A stretch of DNA of 64,000 nucleotides, taken from the NCBI RefSeq assembly GCF_018119395.1, contig NZ_JAGPWD010000019.1, positions 33,568-97,567 on the forward strand. Direction: 5' to 3'. This DNA is from Massilia sp. ZL223 (GTDB lineage Bacteria > Pseudomonadota > Gammaproteobacteria > Burkholderiales > Burkholderiaceae_D). Positions 20,185-28,203 of this stretch are shown one piece after another. The translations under genes were made by a program, and so were the position numbers. The notes under the pieces were generated by a model. The model saw only the letters and a program-made list of their open reading frames with translations, had not been told where the DNA came from and ran no database searches. The first letter of the stretch is position 1, and every line of letters starts with the position of its first letter.

Positions 20185-20224
20185 GGATGAGTCTCTCCAG
20201 TAGTTAATTTGAAATGCCAATCCA

Positions 20225-20253
20225 TCATTACACGAAGGATAGCGGTTTGTCAT
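20225..20253 (-). promoter_or_regulatory. porin promoter
   Basis: On the minus strand ATGACA (20253-20248), 17-nt spacer, TAATGA (20230-20225), about 40 bp upstream of the porin ATG. The remaining DNA between this site and the TonB receptor control element (20254-20461) is AT-rich for this window but shows no gene. Confidence 0.5.
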
Positions 20254-20461
20254 TGCCCCGCCCGGGAGAAAGGCAGGATTAGTTGCGAAAAGGAAACATC
20301 GCTGCCCCGTACCATAACAGGTGAGCACTTGCTTTACCAATAACCCTTAGCACTATACTTATGCTGATTGTGTCTTCGCAAAATGAGCGTTGCGAATTGT
20401 ACACAATTTCCGCTAGTCTTGTCTTTAATACGATAGCGCTAACATATTTATACTGCTTTGT

Positions 20462-20529
20462 CGATACTAAAATCGGTATCGGAACGGCGGAAAAATTGAT
20501 TGGATCGTTCTCAGTGCAGCGCCTACCAT
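20462..20529 (+). promoter_or_regulatory. island operator and promoter A (TonB receptor unit)
   Basis: Operator CGATAC-N8-GTATCG (20462-20481), then 18 nt, then -35 TTGGAT (20500-20505), 18-nt spacer, -10 TACCAT (20524-20529). The predicted start is near 20536, which puts the palindrome centre at about -65. The same layout, with identical spacings, occurs at sites B and C. This is where a LysR-type activator would bind; the candidate protein is encoded at 46,222-47,163. Confidence 0.72.
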
Positions 20530-20602
20530 TCCTCTCGAGCATGTAAAAAAGCAGCCGCGAGCAGCCAGCGCCGGCGCACCAAAATAACGACAGAGGAGAC
20601 GT

Positions 20603-23494
20603 ATGAAACGCTTAGCATCGGGCCAAGCTGCGCCCACCCGTACCTTCATGTTGCGCGCCACCGTCGCCGCACTCGCCGGCGCCGGACTGATGAGCGCCGC
20701 CACGGTCGGCGCCCAGGAAATCTCCCCCGCCGCGGCCGCCGAAACGACGGCGCCGGGCGACACGCAGACCGTGGTCGTCACGGGCGTCAAGGCATCGCTC
20801 ATCAAGAGCCTGACGAACAAGCGCCTCAACGACCAGGTCGTGGAATCGGTCGTTGCCGAAGACATCGGCAAGCTCCCCGATAACAATGTCGTCGAAGCGC
20901 TGCAGCGCGTGACGGGCATCCAGGTCACCAACCGCGCCGGCGGCGAAGTCGGAACCTTGTCCATCCGTGGCCTCCCCGACGTCCAGACCACCTGGAACGG
21001 CCGCAATATCTTTACCGCGTCGGGCACGCAGGTCGCGCTTCAGGACATTCCCTCGACCCTGGTTCGCCAGATCGACGTTTACAAGACGCGCGACGCCAGC
21101 CAGCTGGAAACCGGCATTGCAGGCCAGATCGACGTGAAGTCGCTGCGCCCCTTCGATTTCAAGGGTTCGCAAGTGTCGATTTCAGCGCGCGAGACCTATC
21201 TGGATCCGGCGAAAAGGTGGAACCCGCAGCTCAGCGCCATGTTCAGCAACCGCTGGGAAACCGGCATCGGCGAAGTCGGCGCCCTGGTCAATCTGGCGGG
21301 TACCCAGACGAAATACCGCAACGAAAGCGTGACGCCGGGCGCCATGGTGCCGTTCACCAGCCCCAATGCTGCCGAAGTTCCACCAGGTTACGTGCCCCTG
21401 CAGCGCATCTTCGACAACAATATCTGGGCGCCCGGTACCCGTACCGGCCTGCCGATGGCAGCGGGTTCGACGCTGAATTTCAACGGCCAGGCCTATCCTT
21501 ACTACCTGGCGCGCGACGCCGTCTTCCAGAGCGATGTCCAGGGTGAACGGAAGCGTCCCGCCGCCAATATCGCCCTGCAGTGGAAACCGAACAGCGATGC
21601 GGTCTACACCTTCGAATCGATGTACAACGGTTATCGCGACAAGGCCTTCAATCAGCTGCTGTTCAGCTTTGTCGACTGGTGGGGCGACCTCGGCAGCAAC
21701 CCGGCGGGGACGATTACGACCTTCCCGGGAACGAACGTCATCAAGAGCCGCTCGGTCAATAACGTCTATGGCTTCAACAGCGGCGACTACACCACGTCGA
21801 AAACCGATTCCTTCGTGTATGCCCTGAACGGCAAGTGGAATATTGGCGACCGCCTGAAGCTGGACGGTGATCTGTCCTACCAGACGAGCGAGTTCGACAC
21901 GCAATTCACCGCCACCCGGATCGATCGCGTCGCCCCGTCTATCGACGTCGACTTCAATGCCGGCGGCGATACGGCCTTCCGTTTCAACGACAATGCCGAG
22001 CTGGCCGACCCGAGCAAGTGGAATGTGGCGGAGTTCTACGATAACGCCAACCGCAACAAGGGCAGCGCCGCGACGGCCGCGCTGGCGGGCGTCTTCGATG
22101 CCGGCTGGGGTCCGCTGGAAACGCTTAACTTCGGCGTGCGCCACGACATACGCAAGGCGTCGGAAGCCAACCGGACGCAATCGGCCTTCCTGGGCCGCAA
22201 CCTCGCCTCGCTGGGGCCTGAGTATGCCATTACCAACTCGAACTTCGGCACGGACATCTCGGACGTTCCGCGCTCGTGGGTGGAGCCCAACGCCTACTAT
22301 ATCCGCGACAATATCGACGAGTGGCGCAAGCTCTATAACTCGGTCAACAGCAACTTCCTGACCACGGACAAACTGAGCCTGCAGAAGACCTTCGAGATCG
22401 AGGAAAAGACGAGCAATCTCTACCTGATGGGGAACTTCCAAAGCGAGCTGTTCGGCAATCGCCTGCGCGCCAATGCCGGCGTGCGCTACACCAAAGTCGA
22501 TACCGACATGACCTTCTATAAGGTCGATGCCACCACCAAGGCGGTCACTGCGTCCGGCGCCAGCAAGTCGACCAGCAAGTTCCTGCCCAGCCTGACGCTG
22601 ACCTACGACCCGGCCAAGGACGTCGTGACGCGCTTCAATTTTGGTAAAACCCTGCGCCGTCCAAACTTCGGTGACCTGAATCCTGTCCTGCAACTCGCCG
22701 ACGACGTGTCGCGGGTGGGTTATGGCTCGGGCACCGGCGGCAATCCGGACCTGAAACCGACGCTCTCGACGAACTTCGATCTGACGGGTGAGTGGTATTT
22801 CCAGAAAGACAGCGCACTCTACGGCACTGTGTTCAAGCGCAAGATCGACGGCCTGGTCGTGCCCCTGCGCCGCAAGATTCACGTCGACCCGGCGGACGAC
22901 CCGTTCCGCAACTCGACCTCGGGCGGCGACCATACGAACGGCTATGACTACGTCATCAACTCGCCGGTCAACGCTTCCGACGGCACGATCAAAGGCGTCG
23001 AGATTGGTTTGATCTACTTCCCGAAATGGCTGCCGGGCCCGCTGGACGGCCTGGGCTTCCAGGGCAGTTATACCCGACTCAGCTCGTCGCAGAACGTTCC
23101 CGAGGCGAATAGTGCCGGCGAGATCATCGCTCAGCTCGAGACGCCGTTCTTCGGGGTGTCCGACCGTTCCTACAACGCCACCCTGGCGTACGAGAAGGGC
23201 CCGGTCAGCGCGCGCTTGTCCTATGTCTGGCGTTCCGGCTTCCTGGCCGCCAACGAAGCCGCCTTGTTCGCCAATCCGATCGGTATCTGGCGTCACCCGG
23301 AAAAGAGCGTGGACATGCAGGTTTCCTACAAAATCAACGACAGGACGTCGGTCGATATCGCTGCGATCAACTTGACGAACGAAATGCAGCGGCAGTACTA
23401 CCACTTCGGCGAAGCGGGTAACCAGCAGTTGACCAATTTCGGTACGGTCCAGGTCGGACGTTCGGTCTCGGTCGCCTTGCGGTGGAAGATGTAA
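20603..23494 (+). CDS. TonB-dependent outer-membrane receptor, probable arabino-oligosaccharide importer
   Basis: 963 residues. A signal peptide covers about residues 1-38. The plug domain begins with the TonB-box-like TVVVTGVKASLIKSL and continues with LPDNNVVEALQRVTGIQVTN and IRGLPDVQTTWNGR, the signature of Caulobacter-type sugar receptors. A large beta-barrel follows and ends in VGRSVSVALRWKM. It heads the arabinose island transcription unit A and is followed by an inner-membrane symporter and cytoplasmic enzymes, so arabinan fragments are the inferred cargo. GGAG precedes the ATG. Confidence 0.9.
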   Translation: MKRLASGQAAPTRTFMLRATVAALAGAGLMSAATVGAQEISPAAAAETTAPGDTQTVVVTGVKASLIKSLTNKRLNDQVVESVVAEDIGKLPDNNVVEALQRVTGIQVTNRAGGEVGTLSIRGLPDVQTTWNGRNIFTASGTQVALQDIPSTLVRQIDVYKTRDASQLETGIAGQIDVKSLRPFDFKGSQVSISARETYLDPAKRWNPQLSAMFSNRWETGIGEVGALVNLAGTQTKYRNESVTPGAMVPFTSPNAAEVPPGYVPLQRIFDNNIWAPGTRTGLPMAAGSTLNFNGQAYPYYLARDAVFQSDVQGERKRPAANIALQWKPNSDAVYTFESMYNGYRDKAFNQLLFSFVDWWGDLGSNPAGTITTFPGTNVIKSRSVNNVYGFNSGDYTTSKTDSFVYALNGKWNIGDRLKLDGDLSYQTSEFDTQFTATRIDRVAPSIDVDFNAGGDTAFRFNDNAELADPSKWNVAEFYDNANRNKGSAATAALAGVFDAGWGPLETLNFGVRHDIRKASEANRTQSAFLGRNLASLGPEYAITNSNFGTDISDVPRSWVEPNAYYIRDNIDEWRKLYNSVNSNFLTTDKLSLQKTFEIEEKTSNLYLMGNFQSELFGNRLRANAGVRYTKVDTDMTFYKVDATTKAVTASGASKSTSKFLPSLTLTYDPAKDVVTRFNFGKTLRRPNFGDLNPVLQLADDVSRVGYGSGTGGNPDLKPTLSTNFDLTGEWYFQKDSALYGTVFKRKIDGLVVPLRRKIHVDPADDPFRNSTSGGDHTNGYDYVINSPVNASDGTIKGVEIGLIYFPKWLPGPLDGLGFQGSYTRLSSSQNVPEANSAGEIIAQLETPFFGVSDRSYNATLAYEKGPVSARLSYVWRSGFLAANEAALFANPIGIWRHPEKSVDMQVSYKINDRTSVDIAAINLTNEMQRQYYHFGEAGNQQLTNFGTVQVGRSVSVALRWKM

Positions 23495-23521
23495 GCCCCG
23501 ACAGGGGCGCCTAAGTGGAAG

Positions 23522-23556
23522 GGGGGCACTGCACGGAGGTATCCGGCAGTGCCCCC
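23522..23556 (+). repeat. intra-operon stem-loop between TonB receptor and symporter
   Basis: Perfect 11-bp inverted repeat GGGGGCACTGC / GCAGTGCCCCC with a 13-nt loop, 27 bp after the receptor stop codon and 25 bp before the symporter ATG. There is no T-run, so it is more likely an mRNA-stabilising or partial attenuation element than a full terminator. Confidence 0.6.
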
Positions 23557-23580
23557 GGGTCGTTCGGAAGGGAAGGCTAT

Positions 23581-24933
23581 ATGCAAACACAAAAACTCTC
23601 CACCCTCGAAAAAGTGGGTTTCGGCGCAGGCGACATGGCGCTCAACGTGGTGATCTCGTCGATGATGCTGATCATTACCTTCTTCTACACCGACATCTAC
23701 GGACTCCGGACCGCGGACCTGGCCGCCCTGTTTGTGGCGGTGAAGGTGGTGGGGGCGATCGCCGACCTGATCATGGGACAGATCACCGATGGCGTCCTGA
23801 CGCGCTGGGGGCGCTACCGTCCCTGGCTGCTGCTGCTCGCCGTGCCCTATGGCTTGAGCGTGTTCCTGGTGTTCTCGACGCCGGACTGGAACTACGACGC
23901 CAAGCTGCTCTGGGCCTATTCGACCTATATCCTGATGACCCTGATGACGGCGGGCGTGGGCATTCCCTACATCTCCCTGATCAGCGGCCTGACCTCGGAC
24001 CCGCAGGAGCGCCTGTCGGCCAACGGCTACCGCCTGTTCTTCGCCAAGATCGGCGCCTTCATGGTGACCATCATCGTGCCGGTGCTGGCCAGCTGGTGGG
24101 ACGGCGCCAACCCGGCCGCCGGCTACCAGGCCGCGATGGCGGTGATGGCGGCGATGGGCGTGGGCCTGTTCCTGTTCTGCTTCTTCACCACCACCGAGCG
24201 CGTGGTGCACAAGGTGGAAAAGCAGCCGCTGATGGAACAGGTAAGGGTGCTGCTGCAGAACGACCAGTGGCTGATCCTGTGCGGCGTGTGCGTGACCGGC
24301 ACCATCGGCTACGTGATCCGCGGCTCGGTGGCGATCTACTACGCCAAGTACTACCTGCACGGCGACACCGCCACCGTCTCGGCCTTCCTGTCGACCGGCG
24401 TGGCGGCCGCCATCCTGGCCATGGTGGTGTCCACCTGGACCACCAAGTTCTACTGCAAGGTCAAGCTGTTCCGCTACACCCAGCTGGCGGTGGCGGTGCT
24501 GAGCGTGATGATCTACTTCCTGGTGCAGCCGGGCGACATCCTGCTGGCCTTCGTCCTCTACTTCGTGCTGTCGCTGGTGGTGGACCTGCATGCGCCGGTG
24601 TTCTGGTCGGCGATCGCCGAGACCATCGACTACGGCCAGGTCAAGACCGGCAAGCGCGTCTCCGGCTTCGCCTTCGGCGGCATCTCGGTCTGCCAGAAGG
24701 CCGGCATGGCGGTCGCCGGCGGCATGGTGGGCATCCTGCTGAACTACTTCGAGTACCAGCCGAACCAGGAGCAGTCGGCCCTGGCGCTGCAGGGCATCGC
24801 CCTGATGCTGTCCGTGATCCCGGGCTTCTTCCACTTCCTGATGGGCGCCCTGATGTTCAAGTACCGCATCAGCGACTCGTACTACGACACCGTCAAGCAA
24901 GACATGCGCGCCCACGGCTACGTCGCCACCTGA
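23581..24933 (+). CDS. GPH-family sugar:cation symporter (MFS)
   Basis: About 450 residues with twelve predicted membrane segments. The N-terminus KLSTLEKVGFGAGDMALNVV and the cytoplasmic loop GQITDGVLTRWGRYRPWLLL (D-G-x-x-T-R-x-G-x-x-RPW) are the classical GPH (MelB/XynB-associated) signatures. ATG at 23581 is preceded by AAGGGAAGG. The frame is open upstream to 23515 but that extension covers the stem-loop. It lies between the TonB receptor and a cytoplasmic GH43, so it probably carries arabinosides or arabino-oligosaccharides across the inner membrane. Confidence 0.9.
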   Translation: MQTQKLSTLEKVGFGAGDMALNVVISSMMLIITFFYTDIYGLRTADLAALFVAVKVVGAIADLIMGQITDGVLTRWGRYRPWLLLLAVPYGLSVFLVFSTPDWNYDAKLLWAYSTYILMTLMTAGVGIPYISLISGLTSDPQERLSANGYRLFFAKIGAFMVTIIVPVLASWWDGANPAAGYQAAMAVMAAMGVGLFLFCFFTTTERVVHKVEKQPLMEQVRVLLQNDQWLILCGVCVTGTIGYVIRGSVAIYYAKYYLHGDTATVSAFLSTGVAAAILAMVVSTWTTKFYCKVKLFRYTQLAVAVLSVMIYFLVQPGDILLAFVLYFVLSLVVDLHAPVFWSAIAETIDYGQVKTGKRVSGFAFGGISVCQKAGMAVAGGMVGILLNYFEYQPNQEQSALALQGIALMLSVIPGFFHFLMGALMFKYRISDSYYDTVKQDMRAHGYVAT

Positions 24934-24953
24934 AGACCGTTAGCTCAAAGACC

Positions 24954-24980
24954 GTCGTTACCGCCACCGGCGGTAACGAC
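24954..24980 (+). repeat. intra-operon stem-loop after symporter gene
   Basis: Perfect 12-bp stem GTCGTTACCGCC / GGCGGTAACGAC with a 3-nt loop, 20 bp after the symporter stop. No T-run. It is fused to a degenerate single arm of the repeat family found at 33,459 and 37,050 (CCCCGCGCAGGC…GACCCAAGTT, 24982-25007). Confidence 0.6.
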
Positions 24981-25041
24981 TCCCCGCGCAGGCAAGGACC
25001 CAAGTTTGCCCGCACACCGCGAAATTGAATCGAGACCGACC

Positions 25042-25992
25042 ATGCAAGAAACCGTCCTCAAACCCCTGATCGAACAACGCGCCGACCCCTACATCTACAA
25101 GCACACCGACGGCTTCTACTACTTCACCGCCTCGGTCCCCCTGTACGACCGGATCGAACTGCGCCGCGCCCGCACCATCGCCGGCCTGGCCACCGCGGAG
25201 ACGGTCACGGCCTGGACCAAGCCCGACACCGGTCCCTACTCGGAACTGATCTGGGCCCCCGAGATCCACTTCAACCAGGGCGCCTGGTACGTCTACTTCG
25301 CCGCCGCCCCGAGCCGCGAGATCAAGCACAAGCTCTTCCAGCACCGCATGTACGCGATCCGCACCACCAACGCCAACCCGCTCGAAGGCGAATGGGAATT
25401 CATGGGCCAGGTCGACACCGGCATCGACAGCTTCTGCCTGGACGCCACCACCTTCACCCACAAGGGCCAGCTCTACTACCTGTGGGCGCAGAAGGACTAT
25501 GAAATCGAAGGCAACTCCAACCTCTACATCGCCCCGATGAAGACCCCGTGGCAGATCGAGGGCAAGCCGATTCTGCTGAGCAAGCCGGAATACGACTGGG
25601 AAACCATCGGCTTCTGGGTCAACGAAGGCCCATCCGTCATCCGCCGCAACGGCAAGATCTTCATCAGCTATTCGGCCAGCGCCACCGACCACAACTACGC
25701 GATGGGCCTGCTCTGGGCCGACGAGGACGCCAACCTGCTCGACCCCGCTTCCTGGACCAAATCGCGCGAGCCGGTTTTGCGAACCTGCTACGATCATGGC
25801 ATCTACGGCCCGGGCCACAACAGCTTCACCTATGCCGAAGACAACGACACCGTCATGCTGGTCTACCATGCGCGCACGTACACCGAGATCGTCGGCGATC
25901 CGCTGTGGAATCCGGACCGCCACACCTTCGTGAAACCGCTGCGCTGGGATGAATCGGGCATGCCTGTCTTTGGCCGGCCATCCACTTACTGA
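25042..25992 (+). CDS. cytoplasmic GH43 glycoside hydrolase, probable alpha-L-arabinofuranosidase
   Basis: 316 residues, no signal peptide. The five-bladed GH43 catalytic triad is recognisable: base Asp15 in RADPYIYK, Asp134 in CLDATTF and acid Glu195 in NEGPSV; the late motif DHGIYGPGHNSF is also typical. It resembles GH43 enzymes that release L-arabinose from alpha-1,5-arabino-oligosaccharides. Its cytoplasmic location behind a symporter suits intracellular breakdown of imported oligosaccharides. The ATG at 25042 was taken because conserved sequence starts there. Confidence 0.88.
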   Translation: MQETVLKPLIEQRADPYIYKHTDGFYYFTASVPLYDRIELRRARTIAGLATAETVTAWTKPDTGPYSELIWAPEIHFNQGAWYVYFAAAPSREIKHKLFQHRMYAIRTTNANPLEGEWEFMGQVDTGIDSFCLDATTFTHKGQLYYLWAQKDYEIEGNSNLYIAPMKTPWQIEGKPILLSKPEYDWETIGFWVNEGPSVIRRNGKIFISYSASATDHNYAMGLLWADEDANLLDPASWTKSREPVLRTCYDHGIYGPGHNSFTYAEDNDTVMLVYHARTYTEIVGDPLWNPDRHTFVKPLRWDESGMPVFGRPSTY

Positions 25993-26005
25993 GGACAAGA
26001 ACAAC

Positions 26006-27055
26006 GTGCAAACCGGTATTACGCAAGCGCCGTTCGGCCAGCTGCCCGACGGCACGACCATCACCCAGTTTACGCTGACCAATGCCCAGGGCATGGTGGC
26101 GAAGATCATCGACTTCGGCGGCATCATCACCGAGCTGACGGCCCCTGACCGCGACGGCAAGATGGCCGACGTGGTGCTCGGCTTCGACACGCTCGAGCCC
26201 TACCGCGGCGACAGCCCTTACTTCGGCGCGCTGGTCGGCCGCTACGGCAACCGCATCGCCAAGGGCCGCTTCATGCTCGACGGCCGCGAAGTCCAGCTGC
26301 CCACCAACAACGGCAACAACCACCTGCATGGCGGGCCCAAGGGCTTCCACGTGGTCAAGTGGAACGCCGCGGTGGAGGGCGACAGCCTGCGCCTGGCTTA
26401 CCGCAGCGTGGACGGCGAGGAGGGCTATCCGGGCAACCTGGACGCCACCGTGGTCTACCAGCTCAACGACGACAACGAGCTGGTGGTGCGCTTCCACGCG
26501 GTGACGGACGCGCCGACCCCGGTCAACCTCACCCAGCACAGCTACTTCAACCTGGCGGGCGAGGGCGACATCCTGGGCCATGAACTCGTGATCGACGCCG
26601 ACGCCTTCGTCGCGATCGACGCCGAATCGATCCCGACCGGCGAGCTGACCCCGGTGACCGGCACGCCTTTCGACTTCCGCATGCCGCGCCCCATCGGCGA
26701 GCGCATCGGCCAGCCGGACAAGCAGCTGCGCCACGGCCAGGGCTACGATCACAACTTCGTGCTCAACAAGCCGGACGGCAAGGCGCTGACGCGCGCCGCG
26801 CGCGTGGTAGAGCCGGTGTCGGGCCGGGTGCTGGAACTGTGGACCGAGGAACCTGGCGTGCAGTTCTACAGCGGGAACTTCCTCGACGGCTCGCTCAAGG
26901 GCAAGGGCCACAGCTACGAGCACCGCACGGGCTTCTGCCTGGAGCCCCAGCACTTCCCGGATTCGCCCAATCATCCGCACTTCCCGAACGTGATCCTGCG
27001 CCCGGGCCAGGTGTACGAGACCGAGTCGCGCTTCCGCTTCTCGGTGGACCAATGA
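26006..27055 (+). CDS. galM: aldose 1-epimerase (mutarotase)
   Basis: 349 residues of the GalM fold, interconverting the anomers of aldoses before oxidation or phosphorylation. Motifs are GRYGNRIAKG, NNHLHGGPKGFH with a catalytic histidine, TQHSYFNLAG with the second histidine, and the C-terminal ALEPQHFPDSPN-like segment (LEPQHFPDSPNHP) containing the catalytic glutamate. The GTG start at 26006 follows GAGGAC; an earlier ATG in the frame would overlap GH43. In this unit it most likely acts on L-arabinose. Its stop overlaps the start of the lactonase (ATGA). Confidence 0.9.
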   Translation: MQTGITQAPFGQLPDGTTITQFTLTNAQGMVAKIIDFGGIITELTAPDRDGKMADVVLGFDTLEPYRGDSPYFGALVGRYGNRIAKGRFMLDGREVQLPTNNGNNHLHGGPKGFHVVKWNAAVEGDSLRLAYRSVDGEEGYPGNLDATVVYQLNDDNELVVRFHAVTDAPTPVNLTQHSYFNLAGEGDILGHELVIDADAFVAIDAESIPTGELTPVTGTPFDFRMPRPIGERIGQPDKQLRHGQGYDHNFVLNKPDGKALTRAARVVEPVSGRVLELWTEEPGVQFYSGNFLDGSLKGKGHSYEHRTGFCLEPQHFPDSPNHPHFPNVILRPGQVYETESRFRFSVDQ

Positions 27056-27939
27056 GCGCGATGCAGGCGTTCATCGAGGCGGAACACGAGCTGGGCGAAT
27101 GCGTGCTGTGGTGCGAACGCACCGGGCGGCTGCTGTGGACCGACATCCCGGCCGCCACCCTGTGGTCGCATTCGCCCTCCACCGGCCGCACCACCAGCTG
27201 GAAGATGCCGGAGCGCCTGTGCTCCTTCGCGCTCACCGGCAGCGACGACCGCCTGCTGCTGGGGCTGGCGTCGGGCCTGGCCTTCTTCACTTTCTCGACC
27301 GGGAAGGTGACGCGCATCTGCGACGTCGAGGCGGACATTCCATCCACGCGCCTGAACGACGGCCGCTGCGACCGGCAAGGCCGCTTCGTGTTCGGCATGT
27401 TCAACCAGATTGATAACCCCAAGCTGGCCCTGGGCGGCTTCTACCGTCTGAACCTCGACCTGACGCTGGAACGCCTGCCGATCGGGAACGCGGCGATCGC
27501 CAACTCGATCTGCTTCAGTCCCAATGGACGCCGCATGTATTTCGCGGATTCGGCCACGCGCGAGATCCGCTTCGCCGACTACAACCCCTGCAGCGGGGAA
27601 GTCGGGGCCACGCACAGCTTCGTGCCGGCCGACGCCGCGCCCGGGGAGCCGGACGGCTCGTGCATCGACGCCGATGGCTACCTGTGGACCACGCGCTGGG
27701 GCGCGGGGAAGGTGATGCGCTTCGCGCCGGACGGCCGCCTGGACCGGACGCTGGAACTGGCGGCGCCGCAGCCGAGCTGTCCGGCCTTTGGCGGACCGGG
27801 CCTGTCCACCTTGTATGTCACCTCGGCCCACCTGGGCATGACGGCCGGGGACCGCGCCAATGCGCCACTCTCGGGGGCGCTGTTCAGCCAGTCGCTCGAC
27901 GTCCGCGGCCTGCCCGAGAACCGCTTCCTCCACCGGTAG
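27052..27939 (+). CDS. SMP-30 family lactonase, probable L-arabinolactonase
   Basis: 295-residue beta-propeller of the SMP-30/gluconolactonase/LRE family. The metal ligands can be placed: Glu16 in ELGECVLW, Asn151 in AIANSICFSPNG and Asp201 in EPDGSCIDADG. It hydrolyses L-arabino-gamma-lactone to L-arabinonate, step two of the non-phosphorylative arabinose route; the substrate is inferred from the neighbouring dehydratase and dehydrogenase. The start overlaps galM. The stop codon lies inside the left arm of a palindromic repeat. Confidence 0.88.
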   Translation: MSAMQAFIEAEHELGECVLWCERTGRLLWTDIPAATLWSHSPSTGRTTSWKMPERLCSFALTGSDDRLLLGLASGLAFFTFSTGKVTRICDVEADIPSTRLNDGRCDRQGRFVFGMFNQIDNPKLALGGFYRLNLDLTLERLPIGNAAIANSICFSPNGRRMYFADSATREIRFADYNPCSGEVGATHSFVPADAAPGEPDGSCIDADGYLWTTRWGAGKVMRFAPDGRLDRTLELAAPQPSCPAFGGPGLSTLYVTSAHLGMTAGDRANAPLSGALFSQSLDVRGLPENRFLHR

Positions 27940-28044
27940 GGCGGACGGGTCTCCCGTCCATGCGTTCAAACTCAGCCAGATCGGCTCGCTCGCCTGTTCA
28001 AGCGCTAACTATCACCGCGTGGACGGGAAACCCGTCCACCCTAC
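27936..28044. repeat. paired palindromic repeat (REP-like), GGACGGG family
   Basis: Two 29-nt arms in inverted orientation (27936-27964 and 28016-28044) separated by 51 bp. Each arm is itself a hairpin: GGACGGG-TCT-CCCGTCC on the left and GGACGGG-AAA-CCCGTCC on the right. The inverted pair can fold into one large structure. It sits between units A and B and could block read-through or protect the mRNA 3' end. Confidence 0.75.
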
Positions 28045-28062
28045 TCGCATAACAGGCTGTAT

Positions 28063-28130
28063 TGATATCAAATACGATATCGATGTTGGCTAAAAATTGA
28101 TTGGAAAGTTATCTGCTCGCATTTTAGACT
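28063..28130 (+). promoter_or_regulatory. island operator and promoter B (arabinonate dehydratase unit)
   Basis: Operator TGATAT-N8-ATATCG (28063-28082), 18 nt, -35 TTGGAA (28101-28106), 18-nt spacer, -10 TAGACT (28125-28130). Predicted start near 28137, centre of the palindrome at about -65. Spacing is identical to sites A and C. Confidence 0.72.
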
Positions 28131-28203
28131 TCTTCATCGCTGATCGGGAGACACCAGGGTGGTGGCAAAGCCCTAGGCCGTAAAAAAACGAGGAGAAACA
28201 CGA

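Noticed and set aside
20430..20441. CGATAGCGCT just upstream of operator A as a further half-site
   Set aside because: Only one arm resembles the motif and it has no partner at the N8 spacing.
27936..28044. Rho-independent terminator
   Set aside because: The hairpins lack a T-run; better described as a REP-like pair, although it may still limit read-through.
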